Positions 10,679 to 22,667 are shown, numbered from the stretch's first letter. The stretch is 64,000 nt of DNA from Hysterangium stoloniferum (GCA_015178975.1 WHVD01000040.1:1-64000), one strand, 5' to 3'. Notes: generated by a model from the letters alone, not told the origin. Numbers and translations are program-made.

Positions 10679-11124
10679 GTACATTGGGTACAATATAGAT
10701 ATAGGATGGGGTCCAGGTCCTGGTCAGTTTTCCACTGCATTCATCAATTGGGCCAGGGTCAAGTGATTAATTGCCTTTGATAATATCAATGTGTATGTTA
10801 AATATGTAATGGGCCACATTGGCCACATAATTGGTAATACTAGTGCTTTTCTCTGAGTTCTGAGTGGATTAGCTTCACTGTTCATTAAATGATGATCCAT
10901 TTGGTAACAATGAAATACAGCATTCCAGCATGGTCAATTAAGGAGGTGTAGTGGGAAACATCCTCCAGGCATAACATTTAGCAGAGTGCACTCTTCACCT
11001 TCCCAATGAAGGTTGTATTTGGAGCTTTGTGCATATAATTATCTCATTTCCTACCTCTAATAAGAGAATCCACCCAGCAGCCCCCTCCAATTGCAGACTC
11101 CCACATAAATTGCAGTATGAAGCA

Positions 11125-11560
11125 GATGGTGTCATCTCTGGTATGCAGGTAGGACTTGGCTTGAGCTTATATGTATACTGCACCCTCATGAGATTGCTGT
11201 GTCCTACTTCAGGCAGGACAAACAGAAGGCCTGGAGAGTCCATGAGGATGTAGGGATGGTGAGTGGGAGGGATGGGAAGTCCAAAGACTTCTCAGGAAGA
11301 GGGCCCATGGCTTCTGAGTGTACAAATAGAGTTTTTAACTGATACAGGATATGGGGGTAACTTAGTTGATTTTCTGATTGGATTGTAAATACAATTTGGT
11401 CTAGTTTATATAGATGGGTCATACTACAATCCTAGCAGAATGGATAAACAAACAGGCAGAATGGAAGACAGGAAATAGACAGGTGTGACTAAAGTCTGGG
11501 GAGAGTCTGAAGTGAAACAGGAACATACACATGGGACATGGGAAAGTAACTGACAACCAG
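11125..11560 (-). repeat. decayed LTR family A fragment, reverse orientation
   Basis: Again carries the GGACTTGGCTTGAGCTTAT block and the downstream GATTGGATTGTAAATACAA and TTTATATAGATGGGTCAT blocks of family A. CpG-depleted and without a clear far end. Confidence 0.5.
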
Positions 11561-11639
11561 GTTCCAAAACTGATTGAGATGGTCATTGCATATATTGTGA
11601 GAGCCAGAATCTCCAGGCAGGGTCTGGTCATCGACTTGT

Positions 11640-11843
11640 ACAAAACGAGAGTGATGGAGGTTTGTAGAGAAGGTCCTGGGTGTTGCCTCAGTGTATTCTT
11701 GGAACCCATGGGTTTCCCATCGACTCCTGTCTGAAGTTGGACAATGTAATCTTGAAAGGGCACAGCATATAAGCTCAAGCCATGTCCTTCCCCAGAACAT
11801 CTGCAGGTTTCTCTGGAGACCTACCCATGAGCCCTGCACTTAA
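11640..11843 (+). repeat. LTR family A 3' end, forward orientation
   Basis: Ends with the family A terminus in forward sense (CACAGCATATAAGCTCAAGC, then CAGGTTTCTCTGGAGACC, ending CTTAACA). It converges with the reverse copy just upstream, so two separate insertions or an inversion are implied. Confidence 0.5.
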
Positions 11844-12186
11844 CAACATGTTTGTTTTAACCTGTACTCCTTCATGTATATAAGAGCCTCTCTTTGCCCA
11901 CTATTGAACAAGTAATTTTGTTATATCTTATTTACAAAGCCCATTCTTAAATCAGAAGCTTAAGTCTTACACTCCATCTTACTCCTACAGCCAGTTGGAG
12001 AGATCACAGTATCTCTTACTATGAGAGGTACGGTGAAATATACTCAGGAAATATAGTCGGATGAGCTCATACTATATTTCCTTTATTATTTCTACTTTCT
12101 CTCTATTTTATTATACACTTATAATTAGTTCGACGACCTATGTATGCAGTACATTGACTCTTGTGGGTGCATACACGCCAGACTTA
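11844..12186 (+). repeat. AT-rich LTR-like sequence split by the Tc1 element
   Basis: Contains a TATA-like TGTATATAAGAGCC and a stretch resembling 27900-28080 (both read ...CTATGTA..., then TGTGGGTRCA). It continues on the other side of the Tc1 element at 13789-14321. Probably an old LTR of another family; no coding capacity seen. Confidence 0.35.
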
Positions 12187-13788
12187 CAGTGACTTACAAA
12201 ATGTATCCAATGTTTTGTAGTTTCAGCTTATATATGCTATATCCCAGTAGATAAAATAGTAGAAATCACCAAAATATTTGTGAACATGACCTATCATGTA
12301 TATATTTATATGGTAGAACTATATTATGTAATATCCATATATGGAAACACTATGAATATTTCAATGGAGAGGGTTCATTGGATACGTTTTGTAACTGACA
12401 CATTTAGGCAGGAAATTACTAGTATTTAGTACTTAGTAGCCACCCTTTGCCTTTAATATATCTGAAACCCTCCTAGGCATACTTTCAATCAAATCCTGAC
12501 ACACCTTTTCATCAATCTTGTACCATTCATCCACCACCCTCTCCCACAACTCTTCCATCCCCTGGGGTGCATTCTCATACCCTGCCAACCTCCTCTTCAG
12601 GTGATTCCATAGGTGTTCAATGGGATTCAAGTCAGGAGACTGTGCTGGCCATGAGAGAACCCTGAAACCATTTTCTTAGAATCAATTCTGGGCCTTCTTA
12701 CAGGTATGCTTGGGGTCATTGTCCTGCTGGAAGATGATACCATTGGCAGATTTACCATAGTCCTTAAGACTGGCTTGCAGGTCATCCTCCAGAATCTGGA
12801 TGTAGAGATCCCCATCCATCCTTCCATCAATCTTGCATGCATACCCAACCCCCTCCCACAGCATGCACCCCCAAACCATTAAAGATCCACCACCAAACTT
12901 CAGGGTTCCCTCAACCAGCCTGTCACTCAAGCCCTCCCCTGCCTTTTTCCACACCCACTTCCTGCCATCTGACCCCAGCCTATTAATTTTGGTCTCATCA
13001 GACCACACCACGTTCTTCCAATCCTCCACAGTCCAATCCTGATATGCCAAAGCAAAATCCATTCTCTCCTTTTTATGCCTCTTAGAAAGAAGAGGCCTTT
13101 TCTTCTTTACCACAGGCTTCATCCCAGCTGCCTTGAGTCAATGATGCACTGTTTGAGGATTGAGTGACTGGTTGGTGATAGTGCAAAGTGCCTTTGTTGC
13201 ATCTACAGCTGTATCAGCCTTTCCAGAGCTGATAAGGCGTTGTGCAAAATGGATGTTGGCTGTGGAGAGTTTGGAAGGGTGACCACCAGAGGACTTGGAA
13301 AGGTGGGAATGGTGTTTAGAATGAAGTCTAGAGATAGTAGCATAGCTATAGCCAGTAGAAACTGAAATTTGTCTGGCAGAATGGCCAGCATCAAGTAGAG
13401 AAAGGATCTCATACTGGGCAGCAGTGGAAAGGGGATGCATAGTTAGAATTGAGGGAATCTTAGCTGAGAAAGCCCTTCAACTTATACTGTAGTATAGAAT
13501 GATCACATGACATGTTGAAAAACATAAACAAATGCAAACAATCAACATAGGCATATGGTTTTCATCCCAGAACCTGTCAGTTACAAAATGTATCCACTGA
13601 ACCCTCTCCATTAAAATATTCATAGTGTTTCCATATATGGATATTACATAATATAGTTCTACCATATAAATATATACATGATAGGTCATGTTCACAAATA
13701 TTTTGGTGATTTCTACTATTTTATCTACTGGGATATAGCATATATAAGCTGAAACTACAAAACATTGGATACATTTTGTAAGTCACTG
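12187..13788 (-). mobile_element. Tc1-like DNA transposon with 214-bp terminal inverted repeats
   Basis: The element begins CAGTGACTTACAAAATG and ends with its complement (CATTTTGTAAGTCACTG), flanked on both sides by TA, the Tc1/mariner target duplication. The inverted repeats are about 214 bp (12187-12400 and 13575-13788). Each repeat is itself bounded by an inverted pair of about 20-25 bp (outer CTTACAAAATGTATCCA, inner TTGGATACGTTTTGTAA), so one TIR alone looks like a small MITE. A related unit without a transposase lies around 29728-30607. Confidence 0.92.
12433..13440 (-). pseudogene. Tc1-like transposase, three in-frame stops
   Basis: A continuous 336-codon frame read from 13440 to 12433, interrupted only by stops at 13138-13140 (TGA), 12682-12684 (TGA) and the next codon but one (TAA). 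The N-terminal part is helix-turn-helix (AAQYEILSLLDAGHSARQIS). The DDE catalytic domain shows WSDETKINRLG, QQDNDPKHT and SPDLNPIEHLW, that is all three acidic residues. The C-terminus is ESMPRRVSDILKAKGGY, typical of fungal Tc1 elements. Two of the stops fit C-to-T or G-to-A change of TGG or CGA codons. The gene is dead as it stands, but its TIRs look fit for mobilisation in trans. Confidence 0.9.
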
Positions 13789-14321
13789 TATGTATGTATT
13801 CTAGCGCCCGTAGTTAAAACTCAGACACTTTTTACCCCGCAACCATGACTTACCCAAGACACCAATTGTGTCCTGTAAGTTGTGATTAGGGTATCATCTT
13901 GACCGTCACAGATGGGCTTTAACTATCTACACAATCAGAGTTTCAAACTGTACCAGTTGAAACTCCATCTTTATCTCAATCCATGCAGACTACATCCGTG
14001 CTACTCTATCACTTGGCTCTCTCGTTACTCTATTTTACACTCGAGTAGTCATCTAGAATCGTACTTAACAGTCGATTCTCTTTATTCATTCTAGCTCTCC
14101 ATTCTACTTTAGATACATAGCTACTTCATTCAACCATATTGAACTAAGTAGTCAATACGTGTTTGGCCTGTATTAGACTTAGACAGTCAATACATCTCGG
14201 TGTCATACCTAAATGGTCGATATTCTTCATATATAGAACAGTTAGAACTTTCACCACTCTTCACACTTACTGTTGAAGTTCTATGTTCTACAGCATTAGC
14301 CTTGCATCAGCTTTTTGTATA

Positions 14322-14860
14322 CAGTGAAGGACAAAACTGTTCTCGTGTTTTGCCATTTCAGATTGTTTTGTTTATACATAGATCATGGACATAAAATTGA
14401 AAAAATATGAAAATATTCAACTGGATACTCTGACATCATGACATCTTATCTGTACAATAACAATTATGTAGTACCTGTACATATATGGTAAGTATACAAA
14501 TATTTCTTTTAAGGATCATCATGGGAAAGGTTTTGCCCCTGACATTCTGAAACATATAAACTCCTATGTATCAATGCTTTGGGTAACCTCCTGTGGTGTT
14601 TATCACAGCTGCCACTCTTCTAGGCATACTTTCAATCAAATTCTGATACACCTCTGGCTTCATCCTATCCCATTCCCTTTGCACATGCTCTTACAATTCC
14701 AGTATCCCATTTGGTGCTATTGATATTCTCCAAGTGTCTTTTTGAGGTGATGCCTTAGGCATTCAATGGGATTAAGGTCTACAGACTGCTGCCCATGACA
14801 TAACCTTAACCCCATTGTCAGCAAACCATTCAGGTTGATTCCCCAGACACAGTCAATGTT
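14322..14860 (-). pseudogene. truncated Tc1-like element with transposase C-terminus
   Basis: Begins after TA with CAGTGAAGGACAAAACTG, a Tc1-type end. From about 14850 down to 14578 the minus strand encodes the transposase C-terminal part (NGLLTMG-like, SVDLNPIE, ESMPRR) with several stops and at least one frameshift. The catalytic N-terminal two thirds are absent: similarity stops at about 14860, where another sequence abuts. Confidence 0.7.
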
Positions 14861-14863
14861 CAT

Positions 14864-15406
14864 ATGCCACCAAGGATCCCATTATTCAAAGACTATCATC
14901 ATACTATATCTGATACACCTGAGGTAGTCCAACGTCAAGGTTCCTGCACTTTACAAGGAACAACAACTTCACAAGCAGCACCTCAGGGCTTCCAAGGTGT
15001 TCCAAATGTCATTGTCAATATCCCACATTATACTCCAGGTCATCACCATGCTTCACATAGGAGCCACTCTCGTCACCGGAGTGTGTCTCATCGTCCCAGT
15101 CCCTCACTTTCAGTATCTGATGCTAGCGGAACTGAACCTGGAAAAGTCACCCATCCTATTATCACTGTAGAGGAATGGCTGCAAGAACTATACCAGGAGG
15201 GTGCTATTGATTTCGAAAGTTGGGGTACAATTATGGAAAAGTTCCGAGTAGAGGGTTGTCTTGATCTCAGTTTGGACAAATTAGCAAAATTTTGTAAGAT
15301 GGAGATGAAGACAGGGTATCAGCTAACAATGAAGGAATGTTTTATTATTTATGAAGGCCTATGTAAAGCCTCAAAGGAGATGGGTTTCCCAGTTCACAAT
15401 AACTAG
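14864..15406 (+). CDS. unrecognised 180-residue ORF, His-rich with helical C-terminus
   Basis: The frame is intact between a broken Tc1 element and a convergent transposase gene. Residues 60-95 are His/Ser/Arg-rich (HHHASHRSHSRHRSVSHR). Residues 115-175 look helical and compact (EEWLQELYQEGAIDFESW, then LDKLAKFCKMEMKTGYQL) and vaguely recall a SAM-type helical domain, but I cannot assign it. It could be an accessory ORF of a mobile element or a captured gene fragment. No intron is needed. Confidence 0.45.
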   Translation: MPPRIPLFKDYHHTISDTPEVVQRQGSCTLQGTTTSQAAPQGFQGVPNVIVNIPHYTPGHHHASHRSHSRHRSVSHRPSPSLSVSDASGTEPGKVTHPIITVEEWLQELYQEGAIDFESWGTIMEKFRVEGCLDLSLDKLAKFCKMEMKTGYQLTMKECFIIYEGLCKASKEMGFPVHNN

Positions 15407-15512
15407 TTATTGCAACCACTTTCATTTTCCTTACTTCATAGATATCCATAGCTCTTTCAAACAATTCTTTTAAATTAAAAACATATGAAAGTAACAAGTA
15501 AATATATTGAAT

Positions 15513-16640
15513 TCACCAGTAACCTGAATGACACATCCAACCTTGTGCCCTCTCTGCCATTATTGTTCCCAATGCAGCATAAAGCTGGGCATGAATTGCC
15601 ACTTGATTGTCAGACTGCAAAACAGTACGAAATGTGTCACTGTGATGATGTAGATAAGACTTGACATATGCAAATGCCTCCTCAATTGGATTAAGGTCAG
15701 GTGAGTATGGTGGCAAATAGTGTAGAACCACACCACTAAGCAAACAATAAGTAAAAGTAACATGACAGATAAAAAGATTGGCTCACTGTTCCTCACATAA
15801 ATACCTAACTTCATCAACATGATGGATTGCACAGTTATCCATCACCAAGACACTGCATGGCTCTGGCCAAGGGTTCATGTGTTGAAGGAGAGATTGAATA
15901 TAGGAGACAAAGGAAGCTCCATCATAAGCACCAGTCTTGATATTGCAGTAAATGATTCTATCGCTGCATAGAGCTGGCAATAAGGAATACCTATACTCGC
16001 AAAAATTAGATATAGTTATATTAAATCAAAATGTCCAACATACCCTTTGCCCCGCTGAAACTTAGCTGATATAGATGCTCTCTGACCTTTCGGAGCCCAC
16101 CCATATAGATGGTAAGTTGTATGAATATCAAGTTGGCTCTCATCAATGAAAACCAGCCGCTCAGGTGATTCAGCTCCAATATTGAAGCAATAGCAGGAGC
16201 GTGTGTATTCATTGCGTTCAGCAGCAGTCCTAGATACCTTCAATAATAATAAGAAAGTACAAAAACTTCAAAGATATTACTCACCCTCAGTCCCAGCTCT
16301 GTCAACATGTTCCAAATGGTAGATAATCCAACAATGATTCCATGTTGTGCTTTGAGACTATCTTGGAGCTCATCCATAAAGATATCTGGATTCCTCTCTG
16401 TGAGACTATAAAGGAACTGGCAAGAAATTGGTGAGAAAACAAAAAGGCTCTTAAAACAAAACAAACTCACTTGAATTTCAGTGTCTGTCATTATCCTTCG
16501 CCTTCTAGTCTTTTTGACCTGACCAGGAGGCATTACCTCCCCAGTTTCTTGCCAAAGCTTCAGAGTACGTTCAATGACTTGTGGCGGAATATTGAGCTCA
16601 TGGTGGATGAAGTCAGTTGTTCAACCTCGGATGATCTTCA
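15513..16640 (-). CDS. spliced DD34E transposase (DDE_3/IS630-Tc1 superfamily)
   Basis: Five coding blocks on the minus strand joined by four short GT-AG introns with matching phases (about 16470-16417, 16284-16238, an intron ending near 15990, and one near 15785-15735). The joined product has an N-terminal homeodomain-like region (FIHHELNIPPQVIERTLKLW), the first catalytic Asp in VFIDESQ, the second in VMDNCAIHH and the Glu in SPDLNPIEEAF, with 34 residues between the last two. It ends HSGYW. No stop breaks the catalytic part. The 5' end is uncertain: a TGA precedes the first block at about 16637 and no clear start exon is visible. I found no terminal inverted repeats. Confidence 0.75.
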
Positions 16641-17433
16641 TGTGTATAATGCATTTTCATAGGTCTTCTGTATATCTATGGCATTGTATCATATGATCAG
16701 GGATGTTTGGAGGCATGTTAGTGAAGCAATGATGAAAGAAATGTTGGCATGGCAGAGAACAAATGCGAAACTATTGTGTGACATTATGTGATGCGACATT
16801 TGGTTAGATTCCGAATCTCGCTGGATGCTGACTGTAACATTTCATGAACGTTTACCACCTATACCATACCACCCCCATATGCTATAGTTACTTGAAATAT
16901 ATTATGTGAATTTTAACCCTCGAAAATGGACCAGGAATTGATAATTTAGCACTGTGCATGTATTCTGGTACAATTATTATTATTCCACCATATATAGTGG
17001 CTATTTCATCAGGTAACTAGCTTAGAGATTATTTTTTAGTTATATACTATGAATATTCTCTCTTTTCATTTTTTAACAGCCTATTCTGCACGAATTATAC
17101 TATGCGCTCAAATCTGATCCCGCCTTATGTAATTGTAAGCCTCTGCCCCACCCCGTGTTTCGGCAAATTTAGGCCACTATCTCTTTTTTCTTACCCATCT
17201 TATATGACTTATTCAAAGAGGGTAAGGAGCCAGTAAGGGTGTAAGACAACAGCCGATTTAAAGACGGCTAGCTTATTTTGCTCCTTGTGTAATGAGATTT
17301 ATACTCACAATAAGGAGTCGACGAAAAAAAGTTAGTATTACATAATACATGATCACCAAACAACCATGGTACTAGAGCTAAAGGATGATATGAAACCGCT
17401 TTTGCTAATTTAATGAACCCCAGTTCCAGCTCA
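16641..17433. other. intergenic, nothing recognised
   Basis: No coding frame, RNA gene or repeat was recognised between the transposase gene and the HNH gene. Confidence 0.5.
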
Positions 17434-18525
17434 CTAGAGCAAGGTAGCATTAAAGCCAGCAACTGCCCATTTGCCCACTCCTCTGACATGTATCAACAAG
17501 GCGACGTGGAGGTGTGCCCGAAGCAACTCCATGCTACATGGGGGGATGGTATTCAAACTTGACAGTCAAATATTTGCAGTAGTGTATTGTTCCAAAACAA
17601 TAGCACCCGACTTCTCGAAACGAACAATTTTATGTATACCCTGGTTAGACTGCTATGAATATTAAAGAGCAGAACGTAGGGTAAAACTGACATACCCATA
17701 TGCTCCATTGATAGTCATCGAATAAACTGTGAATATCTGTGTGGAGAAGCATAGCATTGTGAGGACAATCTGCAGCCTGACAAGTAGATACTTGTGCCCG
17801 AGCAGATGCTGACAGGGTCTCTATCCATCCTCACTGTTAAAAGTGAGGAAAATGAATGGCCAGACTGGGGATTGAACCCAGGGCTTCTGCATATATAGCA
17901 GGGGTGTTAACCATTACACCACCTGACCCTGGGAAGCACTGCTAGCATTACTCAATCTAACACTCGCTGCATGTGAGAAGTGAGAAGAATAGATTCCGTG
18001 ACCTAAGTCTGTACTCACGACACCAACACCGATTAATGGATATATATGTGCAACCTCAAGCCCAGTGAAATTGCCACCACGAGCACGTTTAACAGCGGCC
18101 TGGCCTGTGACTAAGCAGCACTTATCTCTCATGCGTACGGCAATGCGAGTTCCGGTATTCTGAGTGTGTTAAGTTGAAGTTGCATGATAACCCTAGCAAT
18201 GGTAGACTTACACGAGATGGTGTGCCGCTTGGAGAAGGTGTACAGGTCTGCGATGGGGAACGGCTCCGCCGCTTGAATTCGGTGAGAACGAGCTTTGGCC
18301 AAAAAGCGATAAATTTCTTATCCTGCCTGTCTGGAACAAAACGTCCAACGTAGGCGTTCGGGGATGAATGGAACCACTATTACCAAATCGATATATCATA
18401 TAATGCCCCTCTTTCACTGAATCTGGGAGGGTTCTCGCAAGAGGAGGAGGCTCTTTAGGGTGTTCAATGGGGCCTATCGGAAACGACATCGTCCTCGGAT
18501 CCTTGGGGCAGCGGAACAAAGCCAT
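17434..18525 (-). CDS. HNH-domain protein (fungal HNH_2 type), spliced
   Basis: Predicted exons on the minus strand: 18525-18384, 18330-18212, 18159 to about 18030, about 17833-17696, about 17652 onward. Introns have consensus ends and compatible phases. The second and third exons give a Ser/Arg-rich stretch and RIAVRMRDKCCLVTGQ, then GLEVAHIYPL, which is the CxxC/HNH core. After a longer intron comes HNAMLLHTDIHSLFDDYQW, the characteristic second half of this fungal family, and then GIHKIVRFEKSG. The last part (LLRAHLHVALL, ending at 17434) needs one more weakly supported intron; otherwise the protein ends at 17566. The intron at about 18030-17833 contains a tRNA-like sequence. These proteins are common in agaricomycetes and their substrates are unknown. 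Confidence 0.7.
17858..17928 (-). pseudogene. tRNA-like sequence (tRNA pseudogene or SINE head)
   Basis: The minus strand folds as a tRNA: acceptor GGTCAGG with TCTGGCC, D stem GTGT/ACAC with GG in the loop, T arm CTGGG-TTCAATC-CCCAG. A-box-like TGGTGTAATGG and B-box GGTTCAATCC are present. The anticodon stem has a mismatch at its first pair and the loop TATATAT lacks the invariant T33, so a working tRNA is unlikely. It lies on the same strand as, and apparently within, an intron of the HNH gene. Confidence 0.6.
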
Positions 18526-20494
18526 GCTTCCGATCTCTGCGATATTTCATTAGAGGGACGCGCAAAGAGAGGTATTATCAACCACATCTGACCATGCGTC
18601 TTGAGATCCATGATTGTGTCGAGCCAGCTATAAAACATGGAAACCTCCAGCCCCCCATTGTGTACATAGCAACCTAGAGCTTAGTGGGACCAAGTATGTA
18701 CGAATACAGATACCAAGTTTACCGGCAATTAGTCCAAGAGTGGGTTTATTGTGCAGCTTTTTGCTATTGTGGGAGCACCGCCTCACCATGGAACACCATA
18801 CATGTACATTTCGTTCAGATTCATTGATGTAAGAACCATTCGAATCTGCTTCAGGTAGGTATTCCATGGACCTAATACTTCAACTCAGGAGTATCGAGGG
18901 CGACAACGAATGCAAGAAAAATTGTATGAAAGACGAAGCAGAGATCAATCGATAACTGTGGCGTCGTTGTGATGTACTCTTGTTTGACACTGTTTTGTCA
19001 TATTTGTAACTTTGTATCTTGCATTCTTCACGCACGAGTCACACCGCTATGTACGAACCCGTTCACGTCTTGTCCAAAAAATCCACTCGACAACACCGTA
19101 ACGTTTTAATTTGGTGCACTAAATCGTGCCGCCTGGCCTTAGGAGAGTTTTTTTGACGTTCAATCTCCAGGTGCAACTGACGGCAGCCTTACACCAACAA
19201 TCCCTTTAGGCCATGTAGGTGTACATAGGTATCACCCATTTTCTTGATGCGTTTTCAGTTCACCCAGTGCTCATCACTCATTCTAAGTTCACCTCAAAAT
19301 ACTCCGAACCCATGTCAGTCATTCAGCAGACAAAGCTCATCCTCACTGAATGTTTCGCTGTCCTTCGGTTGTGGTCGTCCTTTGCTGCGTTGGATTATTT
19401 GGTTCGTAGTCTGCGTTGGCGTTCTCTGGATATCTGGTGTTTTATTTGTGAACTTTGCTCCTGTTTCTCTTCATAGATGTGCCTTCCATGAACGGTATTC
19501 CCGACCACCACATTGCTCGGATGTATCGCCACCCCCGTACGCCCCGTACAATTCGCCCAGATATTTCCTTGGATATCGCAGTGATCCTTTCGTCCCGCGC
19601 TAGATGCACGGAAGAAAACACCTGTGATGTTGATTCCTTCTTTAAGATGGTAGTGGTTCTTAACTTCATGGGATCCGCGGGAAGAGCAGATGGTGATGTT
19701 TTCAGGCGCAATTCATGAAGTGATGGTGGGGGGGAGGGCATGGCATAAGCTTTGTTTGAGGTGCATGGAAGGTCTTGTTTTATTTGATTCTACGTGTATT
19801 ACTGAGAATGATGGGGGGGTTGTATTGTAACTGCTCCTCAAAGGTTGGTGCTCGCATTTTTCCAACTTGTGTTTGCTAACTGTAAGCCTGGTGGCTTACG
19901 ACATACCGATTACATTATCACAGACGCGTAGTATCATTTTTAGTTAATTTTTTTACTTACCGTCATCATCGTGTATCGTACTCGCCGTTCTTGAGGAATA
20001 CAGTTTGGTCCCATCAACGTCTGGACCGATGCCAATGTAAGGCTGCATTAGACAGCAGCCTTTCACTAACGGCATCTTCATCAAAGCTTCACAGCGAGGG
20101 GAAGTGGGTATGTGCTACTCTGACATGACTGAAATATGGTAAGTAACACATCTTTGTTCCTTACACAGCACTCATGTATATACCGATCCAGGTATACTAC
20201 TCATTCTTCGGATTTCCTTGAATTTTTGCTCCATATCCTGTGTCACCCCATTTGCCTGTTTCAACTGGCATGGCATACATTTGACTGAACTACTTATGTA
20301 GATACCAGCTTCAAATAATGACAATTTTTTTAATGAATTGGTATTGTTAATGCACCTGTCATTGATACATATGTTGGAGTTTGTGGTTCAGAACCCTAAG
20401 TACCCACATGTATCCATAATAGTCCCTATCTATATCTGTGACTCTGTGCAGCATGCAGTCGTTTGAGTTTGGTTACTTCTGCTAACCAGTATGT
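18526..20494. other. intergenic; one repeated stem-loop, otherwise unassigned
   Basis: Base composition is host-like, but I find no gene I can defend. Overlapping frames on both strands at 19442-19741 have no recognisable motif. A short inverted repeat GTAAGCCTGGTGGCTTAC lies near 19881, and the AGGCTGC/GCAGCCT stem-loop described separately is at 20040-20061. Confidence 0.4.
20040..20061 (+). other. conserved stem-loop, copy 3 of 4
   Basis: AGGCTGCATTAGACAGCAGC followed by CT: perfect 7-bp stem, preceded by GGACCGATGCCAATGTA as at the other loci. Confidence 0.55.
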
Positions 20495-20888
20495 TGTTAA
20501 AATGAAGAAGGGAGGTGGATGTGAAACACAAGAAGTGTGAGAGCTCAGACACAGACACAGACATGAACAAGCAAATGCAAATTTCACCAGTGTGCACTAT
20601 GGACCCACAGTGGTACACAACTTGTAACTGCTGTGCTGAGTCACTAAATCTAACACTCCCACCTGATGAGACACATATCTAAGTAATAACTCCCACCAGA
20701 CAAAATATTCAAATCCTAAGAATAAATCTGGCAGGACTAGAAGGAGATGAGGGTGGTGAAGACCTGTATAAATATTTATTAACAATGGTGGAAGATAAAA
20801 CTTGTTCTGTTTGATGAGCAGTGTTGGTAGAGGAGGAGGCAAAATATGGTGGCTTTGGAGGACCACTTATGACCCATTCCCTGACTTC

Positions 20889-21676
20889 TCAGAGCATGGT
20901 GTAGACACAAAATGCAGCAATATGACCTGGGTGACCACAATGGTGACAGTGACCTTCATTGGTAGGATCACACCAATGAAAACCTTTGTCATCTTCTAAA
21001 ATAGATGGTGGAGTAGTGTCTGACCTAGAAAACTGACCAGGTTGTTTTTGAACATTCCCATGCTTTGGACCAGCTGCATATGCAACATGGTGTGGTAGGA
21101 AGGGTGAAGGTTCATGAGGAGGACATCCAATGTTTGACAATCATTGATAACACAACCTAAAGATATGAGGTTCTGGCGAGCACTTTCAATAGCATGGATG
21201 TAAATGTCAATGGATTTAGAAGGATCATGCTCAATATGATAGAAATCCTCATGACATTTGAAACGACAAGCCATTGTAGACCTCTGGAAGTGTTCCCTCA
21301 CTGCTTCCAAGCAGCTAAACCTGAAGTCTGCCCTATAACCAAATACTGCAACTCATCACTAATAGTAGACCAGATGATGACTGCCATTTGCTTATCTTTT
21401 TTCACAGAAGAAGTAGGGGATGTGGGAGCCACAGTATCTTCATCATCTGTAATTCAAAAAGCACCAGCACCTAAAAAGACCATAGACATTGCATCTCTCC
21501 ATTTGGAATAATTTTCTTCTGTAAGGAGAGGAACTTTGGCTATGACAGGAGTGAGGAAGTTGGGCAAAGACATGATGCTGGTAGAGTGATGCTATGGGTG
21601 GTGGTGAAGTGATAGGGCTAACAAGAAGAAGTTTGGTGGTAAATTTGGTATTATTTAGTAAGAGCTGGGGGCCCAA
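20889..21676 (-). pseudogene. copia-type gag (UBN2 family) with frameshifts
   Basis: Read on the minus strand across frames: MGPQLLLNN near the start, then EENYSKWRDAM, the QMAVIIWSTISDELQYLV block, AVREHFQRSTMACRFKCH, and a terminal zinc knuckle CHHCGHPGHIAAFC (CX2CX4HX4C) near 20900-20945. This is the usual order of a UBN2/Retrotran_gag_2 protein. Frame changes and a stop show it is inactive, or that Gag came from another copy. Confidence 0.85.
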
Positions 21677-21827
21677 AACCTGTTAAAATGAAGAAGGGAG
21701 GTGGATTGTGAAACACAAGAAGTGTGAGAGCTCAGACACAGACACAGACACGAACAAGTGAATGCAAATTTCACCAATGCACACTATGGACCCACAATGG
21801 TACACAACCTGTAACTACTGTACCAAG

Positions 21828-22667
21828 TGTTAGGATACACACACAGGCTGGGTTTCCAGAGAAACCTGTGGGATATCCGGTAGGACTTGGCTTCAGCTTA
21901 TAGGCTGCACCCTGGCTAGATCGTGTTGTCCAATTTCAAACAGACAGACAGGGATCCCGGGGAGTCCGGGCGGGGTTCGTGGGTCGTAGGTTGTAAGTCG
22001 GGGGTCATGGGTCATAAGTCAGAGGTCGTGGGTCGTGAGTCGAGAGAGTTGAGAGAGATAGATGCGCCAGAGCCCGTGGGCTCCGCCTAGTGCAAGCGAT
22101 GTGAATCAAGTAAGGTTTTAGAGTGGAAAATGTTATTAGATTACTGGGGGGAATCTAAGCTAATTTTCTGACTGGATTGTATGTACAACATCTGCCAGTT
22201 TATATAGACCATGGAGTGAATGACATACCAAATCCAGTAATAATGAAACAAAACTAACAAAACATAAAACAGGAATAGTAAACACCAAATTGGTGTTAGG
22301 AACAGAACAGAACGGAGTGGAGTCCAAATCATGACAAAGCATAACCCATAACGGGAAACAGAGCGGGAGCGGAGTCCTAAATCGTGACAGGTCATTTGAC
22401 TAAAACGGGAATGGGGCTCGATTAGAGTGGTGACGGGATTCTGAGCGGGGTCCGGTGACTGATGCATGGGACAAAGACGGACATAGACAGAGATGGAGTC
22501 CAGGGGAAGTCCGGTGACTGATATGTGTCGTAATGAGGTTGAACGTAACTAGTCTTGACGTGACAGAGTCCGGGCGGGAAATCCTATAAACAGACAATTG
22601 GTGCTTGTAGCGCGTGGGGGCGTACAGGTTAGTGCCCGGAGTCTGGCGGGATTGTCCGGTCGTAACA
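21828..22667 (-). mobile_element. solo LTR, family A, inside the TR-GAG LTR
   Basis: 840 bp opening TGTTAGGATACAC and closing GGTCGTAACA in plus sense, flanked by CCAAG (21823-21827) and TCAAG (22668-22672), a 5-bp duplication with one change. The intact LTR at 20495-20655 supplies the empty site. This is the best-preserved family A copy here and retains many CpGs. Confidence 0.9.

Noticed and set aside
17858..17928. Functional tRNA gene
   Set aside because: The anticodon loop TATATAT lacks T33 and the anticodon stem has a mismatch, so a pseudogene or SINE is more likely.
19442..19741. Host gene at the overlapping ORFs near 19.4-19.7 kb
   Set aside because: Three frames on two strands are open at once, none has a recognisable motif or clear exon structure.
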